A stretch of DNA of 64,000 bases from Pomacea canaliculata (GCF_003073045.1 NC_037590.1:19991708-20055707); one strand, 5' to 3'; positions 37,901-50,604 are shown, numbered from the stretch's first letter. Numbers and translations: made by a program. The notes: generated by a model not told the origin, from the letters alone.

Positions 37901-39357
37901 TTCTCTCCCCTGCATTATGCTTTTCTGGCCAGCGAGTCTTTACATAGACTGGTCCCTCCTCCTGGACCAGTCTCACCCTGCCACTCCGCTGCCTCTTTGA
38001 GTGGCTTTGAGCGTCATCTTAAGACTTACCTCTTTCAAATGATCTTCAATCACTCCCCAGCACCTTGAACTATTTTCGTGGGATCAGTGCACTTTACAAG
38101 TCTCTTCAACTAACTAAGCTAAACTTAACTAAGTACAAGATTTAAGTGACTCGAGGGCCTCTCAAGCAAGCGTTATTGAGCACCAGTTCGAGTTTATTGA
38201 TAAACTACATGCACCCCTTGTCTGACTCCGTAATAACAATAAATTCCATAAACTTAGAGCCACTTCTAACATAGGCCTTCAAATTATTAAACATACACAC
38301 AATATAACGGAGTCATTTTCATTTTGTATGCTTGCGTATGAGTACATACGGTATTGGGTACTGAGTTGTTTTAACACAATTTTTGATGGTACAGAAAAAT
38401 GTCCCCCAAAATTCTTTTGGGATGAGTAGAACAGATGGGAAGTCACTTAACAAGCCTTACAATTTACATGCTTGCCTTTGTTTACTACACTACAAATTCT
38501 TTGAATTTCTCAGCGCCATCTTTGTGATTAGTTCTTTGTGTTGCCCGCCAAATATCCCCATTACAATAAGTAATGAAATACAAAGACAGGAACAAAAGAA
38601 AGAATAAAGGAAGTGAAGGAGGAAAAACAAAGAAAAAAGTAAGAAAGTAAACAAATAAAATAAAAGAGAGGAAAATGAAAAGCAAGGCCTTTATAATGAA
38701 GACTCACTGCTCTATACAGACTAATGTAGCAGAAGGTCATGACAAGCAGTGGTATCAGAAGGCAGCAGACGAAGAGGGTGAAGACGAAGCTGATGGCGTG
38801 CCTCTCGTCGGAGTCCCAGATGATGCTGCACGCCACACCAATGCCCTCGAGCACGTAGCCGTTCCAGCCCATCAGCGGCATGAAGGCAAAGGCCAGGGCG
38901 AGGACGCAGCAGGCGCCGATGGCCAGGCAGGCGGTGCGGTGTGTCACCAGGTTCGTCGACATGGGGTGCACGATGACGACGTAGCGGTCAACGGAGGTGC
39001 TGCCAACACGTAGATGGACGTGAGCCCCACGAAGTACACGGAGAAGGCGTCGAAAGAGCAGACCGCGGCGCTCTCGATCTGCTGCTGACGCCAGGCGTAA
39101 ACTGCAGGGATGGGCATACCGATGAGACACATGAGGAGGTCGCAGAGGCAGAGGGCGATGACGAAGACGTTGGTGGGTGTCCGGAGCTGCTTGGTCCTGG
39201 CGAACACCACGACAGCCAGTCCGTTGAGGATGGTACCCACCAGACAGCCGACCGTCATGAAGAGAGCGACGGAGTAGAACACTGCAGTGGACGTTTGCTG
39301 GCCGGCGACACTTTCTGGTCCGGACTTCGAGACATTGTTGAAAGAGGTTACATTCAT
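31460..39357 (-). CDS. Opsin (retinal-binding GPCR), three exons, apparent one-base deletion in exon 1
   Basis: Exons 39357-38708, 35976-35871 and 31941-31460 give about 412 codons if one base is restored near 39000. Two N-glycosylation sites (NVT, NVS) open the protein. TM1 has Asn45 and TM2 Asp73; the TM3 Cys100 lies 24 residues before DRY. ECL2 has the GW...E-G...C pattern of opsins with Glu171 at the 181 position and Cys177. TM6 begins VVIMIGAFLLSWAPYAVVSF. TM7 carries the Schiff-base lysine Lys290 in AAKCSALWDPLIY, then NQQFRRA. Unusual points are Asp at the 113-equivalent, Cys instead of Trp at 4.50, and DPLIY in place of NPxxY. Family knowledge: opsins bind retinal through this lysine and signal through G proteins. 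Subtype (Go, Opn5, peropsin-like or other) is not resolved. Confidence 0.88.
34800..34870 (-). mobile_element. tRNA-like SINE head, weak
   Basis: The minus strand has GGGTTCGAACCCCC, a perfect B box, with an A-box-like TAGGGCAAAGG upstream. Lies in intron 2 of opsin A. A degenerate tRNA is the alternative. Confidence 0.3.
35871..35976 (-). CDS. Opsin A exon 2 (ICL3 and start of TM6)
   Basis: Acceptor gatgtacag|ATCCGT and donor GATCG|gtaagt enclose 35 codons plus 1 nt. They encode the third cytoplasmic loop with HIAQNNLRLERKMLKTVVIM, typical opsin sequence entering TM6. The phase matches both neighbours. Confidence 0.87.
36770..37140 (-). mobile_element. LINE reverse transcriptase fragment
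   Basis: Minus-strand frames show HKYLGVYYTSRFRF and downstream VVQYGSEIWRLEKLH, in the order seen in RT thumb regions. Lies within opsin A intron 1. Confidence 0.6.
37192..37365 (+). mobile_element. tRNA-derived SINE
   Basis: GAGTGGTTAAAACACTCGG (A-box region), GAGTTCGGATCTAG (B-box region), then a body with TACTCTGGTTTCCTCCCCC. Confidence 0.55.
37540..38075 (+). mobile_element. LINE C-terminal fragment
   Basis: Across frames, VQEAAACLIT, FHWLSLADRITYK and LSGFERHLKTYLFQ follow the order of the end of CR1/jockey ORF2 proteins. Frameshifted and dead. Confidence 0.6.
38708..39357 (-). CDS. Opsin A exon 1 (TM1-TM5), frameshifted
   Basis: ATG at 39357-39355 follows an acceptor ttcttgcag at 39363-39364, so a non-coding upstream exon is likely. 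The first frame covers TM1 to mid-TM3 (VYFVGLTSIYVLAA); a second frame resumes at TSVDRYVVIVHP and runs to SLYRA at the perfect donor gtgagt. The break lies at about 38996-39004. The exon is 650 nt, one short of 217 codons. Confidence 0.85.
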
Positions 39358-40849
39358 TGCTCCTGCAAGAAAAACGGCATTGCAAAATAAAAACTGCTGA
39401 AGTATAGAACACGGAGGAGGTGATGGAAGAAGAGAAGAAAAAAATAGAAGTCAAATGTGTCACCTGATGTATCAAAGTTTATTCTGGGCAATTTCAACAA
39501 CGGAAATCTAATGAAGGCATTGAAAAAGTATGATCAATATGTTACCTGAGCTACAACCCAGAAACATTTTTATCAGTCATTCATTGAAAGTATTTCATTT
39601 CTTCCTTTGTGTGCTGGTTCTGCAGTTTGTCTGTCCACGATAACAACAGTTTGAACAGCATTGTCAATATATGTTGTAAGGTAACTAGTGTGTGCATAGA
39701 CATTTGGCTTCCCTTTGTGATCAGCAAAGTTTCAGAAAGGTGTCCTGCATTTTGTCCATACCAGAACATGTACTAGAAGAAGAATTTGTTTTATTGAGCT
39801 CAGATAAATGTACCTATGCCTGAAGCAGAAGTAACAGGCACTTGAGAGTGAAACCCTCAGTGGTCCAGCTGCTCAACCACAGGTAAATTGTCAGTTGTGT
39901 GTGTGTGCATGGGTGTGTGAGGATGTGGGTGTGTCTTAAGAATGGTCTAGATGTAATGTCTAAGTTTTTTATGATGCACGATCTTATCATTGCCTTCATC
40001 TTGATCTTTTAACGAGCACTTGTCTTGTTTGATTTGTTTATTTTTGTATGTGAGCACACTTCCAGAGTACATTAATCCCTCGTTTATCGCGGGAGATGGG
40101 TTCCAGAACCACCCGTGATAACCGAAAATCCGCGAAATAGAAACAGTGTATTTATTTATGTATTTATACACTATATTAAGGCTTTATAAACCTTCCCCCG
40201 TACTTTTATTCTACATAAACTTTTCCCATGATGATGATGAAGAACAAGGAACGAAAACGGAAAATGATAAAAGTACTATACATAGTGCCTACAAACTTCA
40301 AGAAGCATATTTAACATACTATTTAACATTTAACATTCAGTCCAAACGAAGTTTGATGAGGCTATTACTTTCGCAGAAACACTGTTTCTCTTGCGGGATG
40401 TTCTGACTTGGACATGTCTGTATCTGACCTCAGAGGGCAGGCAACAAAATAAACCATTCTCTGTTTACGACTTGTCCGCCACCATCTTACCCGCCCTCCA
40501 CAAACTGCAGCTGGCCATAGATTGTGCCTACAGAGGTAATGACTGCACTATCAGGTCGACTCGGTTTTCTGTTTCTGGGTAGTGCTGCCGTATATAATTC
40601 AATAAATATATATGCCGTATATAATTCTATAATACCCTCTCTTGTCGTGAGATAGCATTATAGTTGCTGGCACGATGCAAAACCCCACAAGCCAACCAGC
40701 CTGGTGCTGCCCTATTAGACGATAATGGAGAATGTAAGTACTTCCTCCATCACGGTAAGGTAAGACTGGACCAAAACGTTTATCCCGAGGTGGAATTGTT
40801 CAGCTGGCGCAGAAAGTAAAGTCGTTGCTTGGCCTTCTTAATGATAGAC

Positions 40850-41395
40850 ATCACATTGCTGTCCCAGCTGAGGTCTTTTCTGGTGGTTCCCAGCAACACG
40901 AAATCGTCACACTGCTCTATGGCCTGATGTTTTATGGCTATGCCAGATCATGTCCACTTAGCCAACGCCGCTGTTGCGATCCTGATGCAGATATCCATCA
41001 TGGAGCTGCAGTCCTTGGAAAGGGTGGCTCCCAAGTTTTTGAAGCCACTTACCTCTTCGAGCTGTACCCCGTTCATGTAGATCTTTGCTTGGCCGCTGCC
41101 AATGATCATAAACTTGGTCTTTTCAGTGCTGGTCTCCATTACATATGCATTTGAACCGTCTGTCAGTTTGTTGGTGAGGTCTTTCAGTTTTTTTGTTATT
41201 GCCTGATAACAAATCTATGTCAGATCGGCTTTCCACCAATGGAAGTGGAAGTATGATGGTCGTGGAGGGTTTCACGCATGATGTTCTCCAGAAGATATTA
41301 AATAGAACCGGTGATAGGGTACATCCTTGAGGCACGCCTACTGTGGTGTGAAAGTAAGCTGCTGTTTGGTTACTTAGCATTACTCCACTCATTGA
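40850..41395 (-). mobile_element. Decayed LINE reverse transcriptase fragment (family 1)
   Basis: Minus strand: YFHTTVGVPQGCTLSPVLFN (RT motif), SRSDIDLLSGNNK, then STEKTKFMIIGSGQAKI and VSGFKNLGATLSKDCSS. Third copy of the family found at 2500 and 5290. Confidence 0.78.
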
Positions 41396-43654
41396 GCAAT
41401 TATACCTCGCTTCAATGACCAGGAACCAAGCCGTCTTTGATGTTGAATTTTTGCATCCCTTGACCCTCTTGCCGAACTCTGTAGAATGCCTTTTTAAAAA
41501 GTTGTGATAGAGGTTTCCTGATATTGAAGATGCTTCTCTATAAAAATGTGACAGTTGAAGATCTGTTAAACTGTACTTCTACCTGGTCTGAAGCCAGCCT
41601 TTTATTCTGCTTGTAGTTCCTCCAAGGTTTTGTACTACTTGGTGGCTGAGAAGGAGCTACATCTGTACGGCGTCACCTTTCTCGGTCATAATTCTAGCTC
41701 TACCTTTGCCCTCACCAAGTTTACATCAGCTGCAAATATGTTTACAATCAACGGTGAAACGATTCAATACATATATATATATATAAGAAGCTAACATACA
41801 CCAGGTTATATTTCTTTCCTTTTTTGCTAAAAACACTGACATTTTCTCATTAAATTAAAATTAAAAAACCAAACAGGAATCGGGGTCAATGTGAACTCTT
41901 CCCAGGTGAAGCTATAGGAATCATTCTGTTGAGTTATGATGCTGTCATGTGGCTAAAAACATTCTTCTATCAATAGTTTAACACTTTATTTTCATGACCC
42001 TCTGCGTTATCGACGTTGGGAAATTACAGCGACAAATGCTGCCGCCGGATCCTGATTTTCTTGGTCGATCCACCGAGCACAGCATTTCGTACTGAGACGT
42101 AGAAACCGCGAAAAAGCAAAACAATCCCAAGTTAACATAGGAGAGCCGCATATGATGTTGAAAAATCTCTGTTGTTCAAAGGAATATCGCTTGTCGAAAG
42201 AACTAAATAACGGTTAAGAAATTATAAAGCAGACTTTATTTCAGTAGGTCGTCTTTTGATTGAAAACAAACTATGAAGACCTTTTTTTTAGTACTCAGCA
42301 GGAAAATTACAGAATAATATCAAAGTGTCGGTTTTGTTATGTTATAGCCACAAACAAACATAATCAAATCACAAATCGATCGATAGATGGATCAATAAAA
42401 GGATGGATGAACAAAAGAGGCACGAACCTGTTTCCAGCTCTTGAAAAATACGTGACACGCCGCCGTCAGGTATTGTAAGCGCAAAAAAGCAGTCCAAGAT
42501 TGTTAACTTCAAGAATGGTGAAGGGAACCTGAAGTTGGAGCAGCCCTGGTGGCAGTCGCAGCGACACTGCAACCATTCGACTGCCGGCGTGTGGAGCGCA
42601 GTGGTCTGGCGCCGTCCTGCGGGTCTCTTGTCACGGCAAGATGGCCATGGAAGGAACAGCGCCGCCTTATTATTGTTGTTATCTTTTCTTTTTTTAAAAG
42701 ATGATCGATCGCCAGCTGGCAAGTGTGTGTGAATGGGACACACGCAGACCCACCTACACGTTAAAGAAGACGTGTGTACGTCCACTGGGACAGAATGCGT
42801 GCGCGCACAGAGTGTGCATGGGAGTGACGGGGAGGGACCGAGGTCATGTGCGTGAGAAATTCCGAGACTTCAATTTAAAGTTTGGTTTATCAGTGACAAG
42901 GACTGAGTGTGTCGTTAGTTTCAAATTCAGTTTGGTTTATCAGTGAGGTGTGTGTGCGTGTGATTGGTGTTTTAAGCCGAGCCAACACTAAGACTACATC
43001 ACGGCAAGGCAGCCAGCCCTGTAAACTGATGCCACATGCAGAGAAAGAAAAGCGGGTCCAAGACAAGACATGAACCAAACACTCATTGTATTGGTGACAG
43101 GCGCTGACTGCTGCTACACCGGACAGCCTTGGTTTATCAGTGAGGGTGAAGAAGTTTACCTTCAGTTTCAGCTTCATTTTGGCTTATCATTGCTGATTCC
43201 TGCAGGGTGGGAGAAAACCCACAAAGGATGCATGAAAAGTAGAATACCGGCCTTCAGGGGAAGGTAAAGATTAGCAAATGGAAGTGGCACAAATTGAAGT
43301 GGGACATGATACTGTCCCTGTCGGTCACATTTATGCCAGGCTGGATTAGGCCCTGCTAGTGCCCTAGGCACAGCTCATCAATCCTGAGCTCTCGGCCTTT
43401 CTATTGCTTAACTGACGAGACAAAGTAAATGCTGGAGGGGGAAATGTGGTTAAATATTCAGTTTTCTTGCAGTAAATCAATATAAGTAGAATTTGCAATA
43501 CATTTTTGTACATTTTAAAAGGTACAATACGGAAAGAAATATGTGATGCGTTGTAAGTCCTCTCGTCCACCAGGCCCTCCTTAACCTTTTGTGAGTGTGT
43601 GCGTGTGCACGTACGTGTGTGTGTGTGAAGTTCACACAAAACCAATGTTTTTGG

Positions 43655-43900
43655 GCGAACGTTAGGAATCTGCTTTCAACGGTCAGACTACGTAAGCTGG
43701 TCTTCTTTGGCCATGTGATCCGGCACGACACCTTGTCGAAGACTATCCTTCAAGGCACCTTACAGGATAGTCAACACAGCGGTGTCCAGAGTAAACTGCC
43801 AAAGACTAGACTGGTTGTCCTGTACAGGACCTTCTGACAATAGGCAAGAGTGGGAGCCCTGTCAGCTGCCACGTCTATCCATGTGATCCTCCCAACGATA
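43655..43900 (+). mobile_element. LINE ORF2 C-terminal fragment
   Basis: Translation RLRKLVFFGHVIRHDTLSKT and TILQGTL, then after a frameshift NRQEWEPC, matches the end of invertebrate LINE proteins (FGH-x-x-RHD). Confidence 0.7.
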
Positions 43901-44459
43901 GGTGCCGGCCAAGGAACAACCGACCAACTGACCGACCGACCGACCGACATAACATCGGCCAAAATGGTTTCGGACGCTCTACAGATCAATGAGATTAAGA
44001 TAACAGTCCAGTTATAAGCTAATACAAAAAAGTATGTATCAACTAAGAAGACTTATGAAAATCACGATGTGACCGTTTTCTCGCAGTTATAATGGCGCAT
44101 TATTCTCACTTCTAATTCTGTGCACCGTGTGTTGATGACAAAGTCATCCGCCCTTAGAAACAACTGTGGCACAGGGAAGATAAAGTTGTTGGGATGTTTC
44201 AGACCCCTTAGACACTAACCAAAACAGGATCAATGCTGATAAAAAACCAAGAGAAAGACAAATGGCTATTTACTCAGGTGGACTTGGCGACCCGATCTGT
44301 GCCGTGCGGGTTTATTCGTAATTATGCCTTCATTATGTCTGTGTTAAGAAACATGTTTTTTGTGGACTTTTGCACTCTCCGCTCCTGAAAATTTTCACAG
44401 ACTTGCTGTAAACTGATAGCAAGTAGAAATATGTTTACCCAAAATTGTTGCCGTTGGAC

Positions 44460-45120
44460 GCAAAATCAAAAAATAAACAAAACCCTAGCCATTGTTTCAG
44501 GTAACGTAAAGGCACTTTGCAAAGGAGTCAGAAAACGATCTGGCATCATGAGTCTGAAAGGGTTTAGGTGAGAGTGAGGCGTGTGCTCTTTATTGACGAG
44601 TACAGGTTCACTTTGGTCCTCAATGATGGCAAACAACGAGTGTGGCTGCGTCCAGAAGAACGACTTGCTAAAAAGCACGACAGCATGGCGGCAGCGCTCT
44701 GATGCCCTGGGAGAACACGACACTTATGGCAGGACCCCTCTTCATCTCGCTCGTGGCACTCTGGCTGGCATCTGGTACAGAAGCGAGGTTGTGAATACCC
44801 TCATCATGCCAGACTTTACAGGCTAAGGGTCCATGTTCCATGCTGCAGGAAGTCACACTCTGTCGTGTTTGCGTGAAAATCGACTTCTAGCAGCAGAAGC
44901 AAAATTAGTGGCTTGGCTGGGTTATCACGTGCACCTGACTTGCTCTCTCTCAGAGATATCTGGGATGCTGCAGTCAGGTTAACTACCCACATCCAGCAGA
45001 GATGGAATAGTTCTTTTAGTTCTCGCAGTAGGAGTGGTTGGCCATTCCTCACGCGACACTAATGACACTTGTTCAGTCTGTGCGAAAAAGATGTCCTAGT
45101 GTGAGACAAATGGCTGTCGC
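44460..45120 (+). pseudogene. Tc1/mariner-like transposase relic
   Basis: VLFIDEYRFTLVLNDGKQRV followed by WLRPEERL is the D-E-x-x-F block of Tc1-type DDE transposases. Later frames hold LLSLRDIWDAA (relic of the SPDLNPIEHLWD block) and a final LMTLVQSVRKRCPSV-like end. Frameshifts and stops show it is dead. Terminal repeats were not identified. Confidence 0.65.
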
Positions 45121-45129
45121 ACATGTTTT

Positions 45130-48100
45130 TGACTTTAGGTGCACGGACAGTTTATATGACTTTTTGATTGTGGAGGGGGGTTGATGTTGTTGGACGGCCT
45201 GGGATGAAGTTTGTCTGCAAAGCAAATTCTTCTCACGCTTTACCTTTGAATAAGGAAATTCTAGTATACCACAACATGAACAGCCACACCTGTTGCAGCT
45301 GGTCTCTGTGTTATTTTCTATCTAACCCTTAACTGTTTGTAAATATTGTATTAACACATATACACTGGTGTGTGCTTTTTATGAATGGTAAACAATGTAG
45401 CCTGGTCACGTGGGTCCTATTTAATCTTTTACTCGATACATTATAGTGGAAATACGTAAAAATGCTGATTGTATTTGCGAAATGTGTCGACTCTGGCAAT
45501 TTCCAGACCGTCGTGAATTTTTCACGATGAAATTTCCCCCCACTGTTTATTCTAATCATTGAGTCGATCAAAACAGGGAGATGCAAAAATAATATTGTTC
45601 GTACTTTAATAAATGATCGTAGACACACCATCTTCATTGAAGCAGGCAGACAGAAGATAGCTGGTCAGACAGACTGAAGGATAGACCAATGGACTAGTAA
45701 AAGGTCACTTGAGTTTCTTGACTCGTTCTGGTCGTCTAGGAGACTGGCGGGATGTGTAACTGAGGACGTTTCCCACGGCAACCTTTACTGAGCAGCAGGA
45801 CGTATAGAAGGTATGAAAAGCTTTGTTCACGCCTCCGTGATGGACATCAGTTCTTCCTCTATCGACCACGGTGTTGTAAAGAGTGCTCTGAAAGATTTTT
45901 GTGGTGTGTCTACAGAACAGGCAAACTTATTCCTGTCTTTCTAATATCTTATTTCTGACGAGGATGTTAACATACGCTAGAAATTTATGTGAAGGACATT
46001 ATTTTAATGATGCATCTTTCTGTTCAAGTAGATTTGTACAGTTTGTTGGACGCCATTACACACCAAACAGCAGCTTTCAACATCATTGTTGCATCATCGT
46101 TTGTTTGTTGCACCACCAATGGTATTTGTGTACGGAAATTAATGATCACGTGGTAATTAACAACCCCTTTATATTAATTAAATTATTCATTATATTCATT
46201 AAACAATGGCGTCATTGGAGAGTTTTGTGAAGGGAAAAGATGTTGTTTTTGGTGCTGAAGTTGACCAGAATAGCCAACGAGAGCCTTTAAAGACAAGAGG
46301 TTGAGATGAAAGACTAGTGCACCGCGTGGAGGTTCAATGATGAAAGGAAGGCACTAGCAGCCGCCTCGCGAACATCGATTTCTTCTGGAGTCGTCACGTC
46401 CCGGTTCATTTCTGGTGGTGTTGGCCACGCCAGCAGATGCCACCTCCAGAAGATGAGAAAAAGAAAGAGTTTGCTTTAACGAAGCCTGTCTCTAGTCATC
46501 GACATCTTTTCTATCTTATTTAACGGGTCATGTACCGGCAACACACGTAAATACAATTAATACGACAACAGCGGTGACACTAAGCTGGATCACAGTGTAA
46601 ACACGTAATCTTATTTTCCGATGAGTGTGTGCTTACTGTCGCTTTAAATGAAGTTTATTGCAGCTAATATGATTTGAGAGAGCTATATTTTGTAATTAGC
46701 CATTCAAGAAATTTGCGAAGTTTTGTGTCAAGCTTGAGGGAGACAATTCGATTTTGCTTTTCGCGGCTGAAAGAAAATTTTTACAGCCAATCAGCTTCTG
46801 TTTGAGAGCTGGGTGACACTGTCACTTCCAAGATAGGAATAAAGCCAAATCAAATAGCAAGTGGAGTGTGTATGGATTGTGTATATATGTGTGTGTGTGT
46901 GTGTGAGTGCACGCGCGTTACAGTTGTCGTTCCTAAATGCAGCCACAGAGATGCATTTCTCTTAAGTTTTTTCTTTTGCCATCTTTATATTTGGCACTTT
47001 ACTCTATTATAATGCGATCTAAAGAGAAAATCTCATAAGGTGCTCAGGATATTTTTATTCCTGTCCTACAGGATACAAAAGGCTTGGCATCAGTTATGCA
47101 TCATTGCTCGCAAAACGCTTAAAATTTGGCGAAAAAGCCCTCGCTTAACGAGCGAGTCAAGTATAGACACATTCATTCACCGTCCATGGGCGCTGTCAAT
47201 CTGTCCGCCCTTTCCCAGATCATGGACTTGAGTGTCGGACTCAATTGGAGAACACTCAACTGTGCAACACGTCCTCCTCATGCAAGCAATGAGCCGGTGA
47301 CATTCCACCCGAACCCGAACAGTTGCCTGCATCGATCTGTGCAACCTCCTTGATCTGTCGGTGAAACTAGCGATCGTTTATTGGTCAGTTATTCATGGAT
47401 CTACTCTGTCCCTCTATTTCCTGCACTTTCTTGATCTGAAGCCTGAGGGTCACATAAAACGTAATGAAATGGAGGTAGGTTAAGGGGTGAAAGGCGAGTC
47501 CCTCCCTCTCTTGGGAGGACCATATTGACAGCTTTTGGAACGCTAAGAGTGGAGGTTGAACCGGTTTTTTTAAAAAGGATGCAGATATTAATGGAGACAG
47601 CATCGCATATACAGAAAGCTACAACTGGTTTCTTGCCTAACATGCTTCTGTGTGTTTGCACAACAAACCACGGAGCACATTTTACAGGAGTGTACACTTC
47701 TCCAGGAACTGAGGAAAGGTCTGGACGTCGCTGATGGCCCCTGACATCATGGTATACAGACCTGTAAACTTTTTGCAGATGATACCCAATCTTATTTCAA
47801 AAATTGGCCTCCAAGTATAAGGACGACGACAACAACAACAGCTGTTTGTAAACAATCAGTCTAAACGTCTTTTACAGTGAAGAGATGAAGAGACTGTTGA
47901 AACAGTTTATTTTTATCTTTTAGAAAAGATACACACGGCAATCAAAGAACCGAATATTCGTAAACAAGAAATAGTTTCTAAAAAAACAATGGCAACTCAA
48001 TAAGAGATCTCCCTTTGATAAATGATTATTAAATAAAAGAATCTGAGGTCATGGGTCAGACTGCACACATCTAATATAAATAATGATGTCGACAAATGAA

Positions 48101-50358
48101 CGATTATACCTTGCATATTACGATAAACAGAATACAATTCACAACATCCTTTACAAAATACCTAAATAAATCATCTCTTAATATTGGACAACAACGAAAA
48201 CCTTAACGAGTTTTCAATATGTCAATGCACACTTTTTGCACGAGTTTCAGGCAGAATAGATAGAAAACAAAGATTATTGACATAGAAAAGCGCTTGAAGT
48301 CACGATAATCAACTAAACATCTGTGTAATGCAAATTTCCGCAGGACGAGGATATGTACACAAGAAGAATACTTAAAAACGTAAACAGAACAAAATATTTT
48401 GGTGGGGCAACTTTTAAAAAACATCAAACAAAGTCTTAAACAAATTCACCGATCAAAAAATGCCGATACAGGTATTTAGCCATCATAATTAACTATAGTA
48501 AAAAGGAACACACTGAAAGATCAAGAATGGAAAACATTCTTTTAAAGTGAATATCATTTAACACTTTTCTGTGGACGTTTGTATCAATTAAGAATTCAAA
48601 CAATCCGAACTACGTCTGCAAACACAAAAAGAAGGTGATGTCCTTCTTGACATACCAATAGGATCAAAAAGAAAAAAATGTTAAATGTTTTAATTATTCG
48701 ATCACACGCAATATACTTAACCTAATCTTTCATACAGATTTTAATTTAACAGATTATATTTTTTCTATAGTTTTTAAACATTTATATCAGCTACACACAA
48801 CCATAGAAAGGAGGGTTTTAAGAACACACAACCATGAAGATAAACCTGAAACAGAAGGGAGGGAGAAAGTGAGAACGAGGTTGGCTGGATGTAGATGTTG
48901 ACTCCGAGGGGACAGTTAAGGTCACATAATGGCAGGTTTGTCCAGTTATGTAAACAGATGACAAATAGAAAAAAGAAATTATTTAATTTGTAAGTCGTTT
49001 CTGGACCCACAATCATTCCTTTACACTGCACCACCGACTACCCTGTTAAGATGTATATCTACAGAGAGAGAGGTACGCTTACCATGACAGGTTTGAGAAC
49101 TGTGTTTCTTGTAAAATGCTCACAGATTCGAGTAATGTTCCGACACGTCCACCACTTCTCTCGCAATTCAGGATTGGCAGTTTCCAATGATTGATCAGGT
49201 TACATGAAAATTCTGGATATTGTTCGTGTTAGATGAAAAAAAAAACCCCAACAACAACCGAGTTTCTATACTAAATCTGACATCTGTCAAGGTACTGGAA
49301 CTCCGTGTTTTGCGGTTACACGAAATTTTAATTAAGATCTGCCCTCGTTTCGAGAAGAGCTCTCGAACTGCAGTGTTCCCGTGAAGCCCTGGTCTGTAGT
49401 TATTCACAATGTCACAAGTCTTTGCATATGTATAAGTTACCGTTATTTCAACACCTCATCATCCACGTGCTGCTCAATGTCCTTCCGTTCTAGGTGTTCG
49501 CAGGTGTTGCTAAATCAACTGCCTTTGCTGTTGAGCTTACTTGTCACGTGCAATATGAGGGACTTACTATCAGTCATTGCCTGAATCATGAAAAAAAAAA
49601 AATACTGTGGATTTTACCCACAGTTAAGACGTGCTGCTTCAGTGGCATTCAGTCTATTTGTTGTAAGCGAAATGAATTAATTTATTATTCTTGCATTTTA
49701 CATACAGTTATTATTTTGTTACGTTTCTATGTTTTATTATCAAAGGCTTTGCGTCGATTTAGTAAAATTTAAACATGAGTTTCGGAAGCTGTCTGTTTTT
49801 ATCTATGATGTACATCTTCTTTTCATAAATATTTCCTTCCAAGTCAAAGAGGGAAAGGCGGCTGTGGGTCAATTAATACGATATCAATGCTCACACAATT
49901 CATGCCAGGGTTTTGTACCTTGTCCCCAGTCGTCAGGGAGGGGGAGAAAGTAATTGCTGGGGCCTGAACAAATGTTGTTTCGGAGGTTTCCACAGTGCCT
50001 GTTGCTGACGGATATTCCATGCTAAACTAATTTTCCTAAATAGAAAAATTTGTCTAGATACGGAGAGGCTGTGTAAAAAACAAAAACAAAACCCACACCG
50101 ATTTTGTATAGACTGCATTTATGTACAATGTTTGCTTCCGCTGAAAGACGATAGACATCATCAGGCACCGCGACAGCAATAGCAACAACGATCTTTCAGT
50201 GAATCAAGTATCAACAGGACCTGAAAAATATAAAACGCCAAAGCGGGTGATGCTCTTCAGTTCGCATCTTTCTAAAAATTAAAATCGTCAAACATGTCCT
50301 TTTCCTTTCTACATACCCCTAACCCCACCCCTGTAGCCCACCCCTTCGCCCAGTCCCT
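45130..50358. other. Intergenic stretch between opsin A and the retinochrome-like opsin
   Basis: Mostly AT-rich without recognised genes. A LINE tail lies at about 47610-47760. The region also holds GT-rich tracts near 46888-46910. Confidence 0.45.
47610..47760 (+). mobile_element. LINE zinc-knuckle tail fragment
   Basis: CVFAQQTTEHILQECTLLQE followed by LRKGLD resembles the Cys/His (EH-x-L-x-x-C) tail common after LINE RT domains. Single short block. Confidence 0.45.
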
Positions 50359-50604
50359 TCAGTCGACCTTGACCGTCTCCTCCGTGGCGCTCGTGCCCAG
50401 GATGGAGAAGTAGGCAGCGCGGAAGCGAGGGTTGATGACGTTGTAGGTAAGCGGGTACATCATGGTGGTGAACTTGCAGGCCAGCGGGGGGATGGTTGCC
50501 GCCAGCATGGACACCCCGGCCGTGTCCCCCACCATCGCCCACAGGCAGAGCCAGGCGAAGGGCCCCCAGCCTACCAGCACCAACACCAGGAAGCACAGGC
50601 ACAG
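50359..50604 (-). CDS. Retinochrome-like opsin exon 6 (TM6-TM7)
   Basis: Acceptor cgtccccag|CTGTGC. Encodes TM6 (VLVGWGPFAWLCLW), TM7 with the retinal lysine in ACKFTTMMYPLTYNVINPRF, and a short tail ending EETVKVD at a stop at 50359. Confidence 0.9.
   Translation of the reverse strand: MCLCFLVLVLVGWGPFAWLCLWAMVGDTAGVSMLAATIPPLACKFTTMMYPLTYNVINPRFRAAYFSILGTSATEETVKVD

Noticed and set aside
38675..39013. 112-codon plus-strand open frame
   Set aside because: Antisense shadow of opsin A exon 1.
40075..40140. End of a DNA transposon (CCTCGTTTATCGCGG phrase)
   Set aside because: It looks like a known repeat terminus, but no matching opposite end or target duplication could be found.
46330..46450. 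Short minus frame MNRDVTTPEEIDVREAAASA to a stop
   Set aside because: Only about 31 codons, no clear splice acceptor in phase and no neighbouring exon; could be a terminal exon but unsupported.
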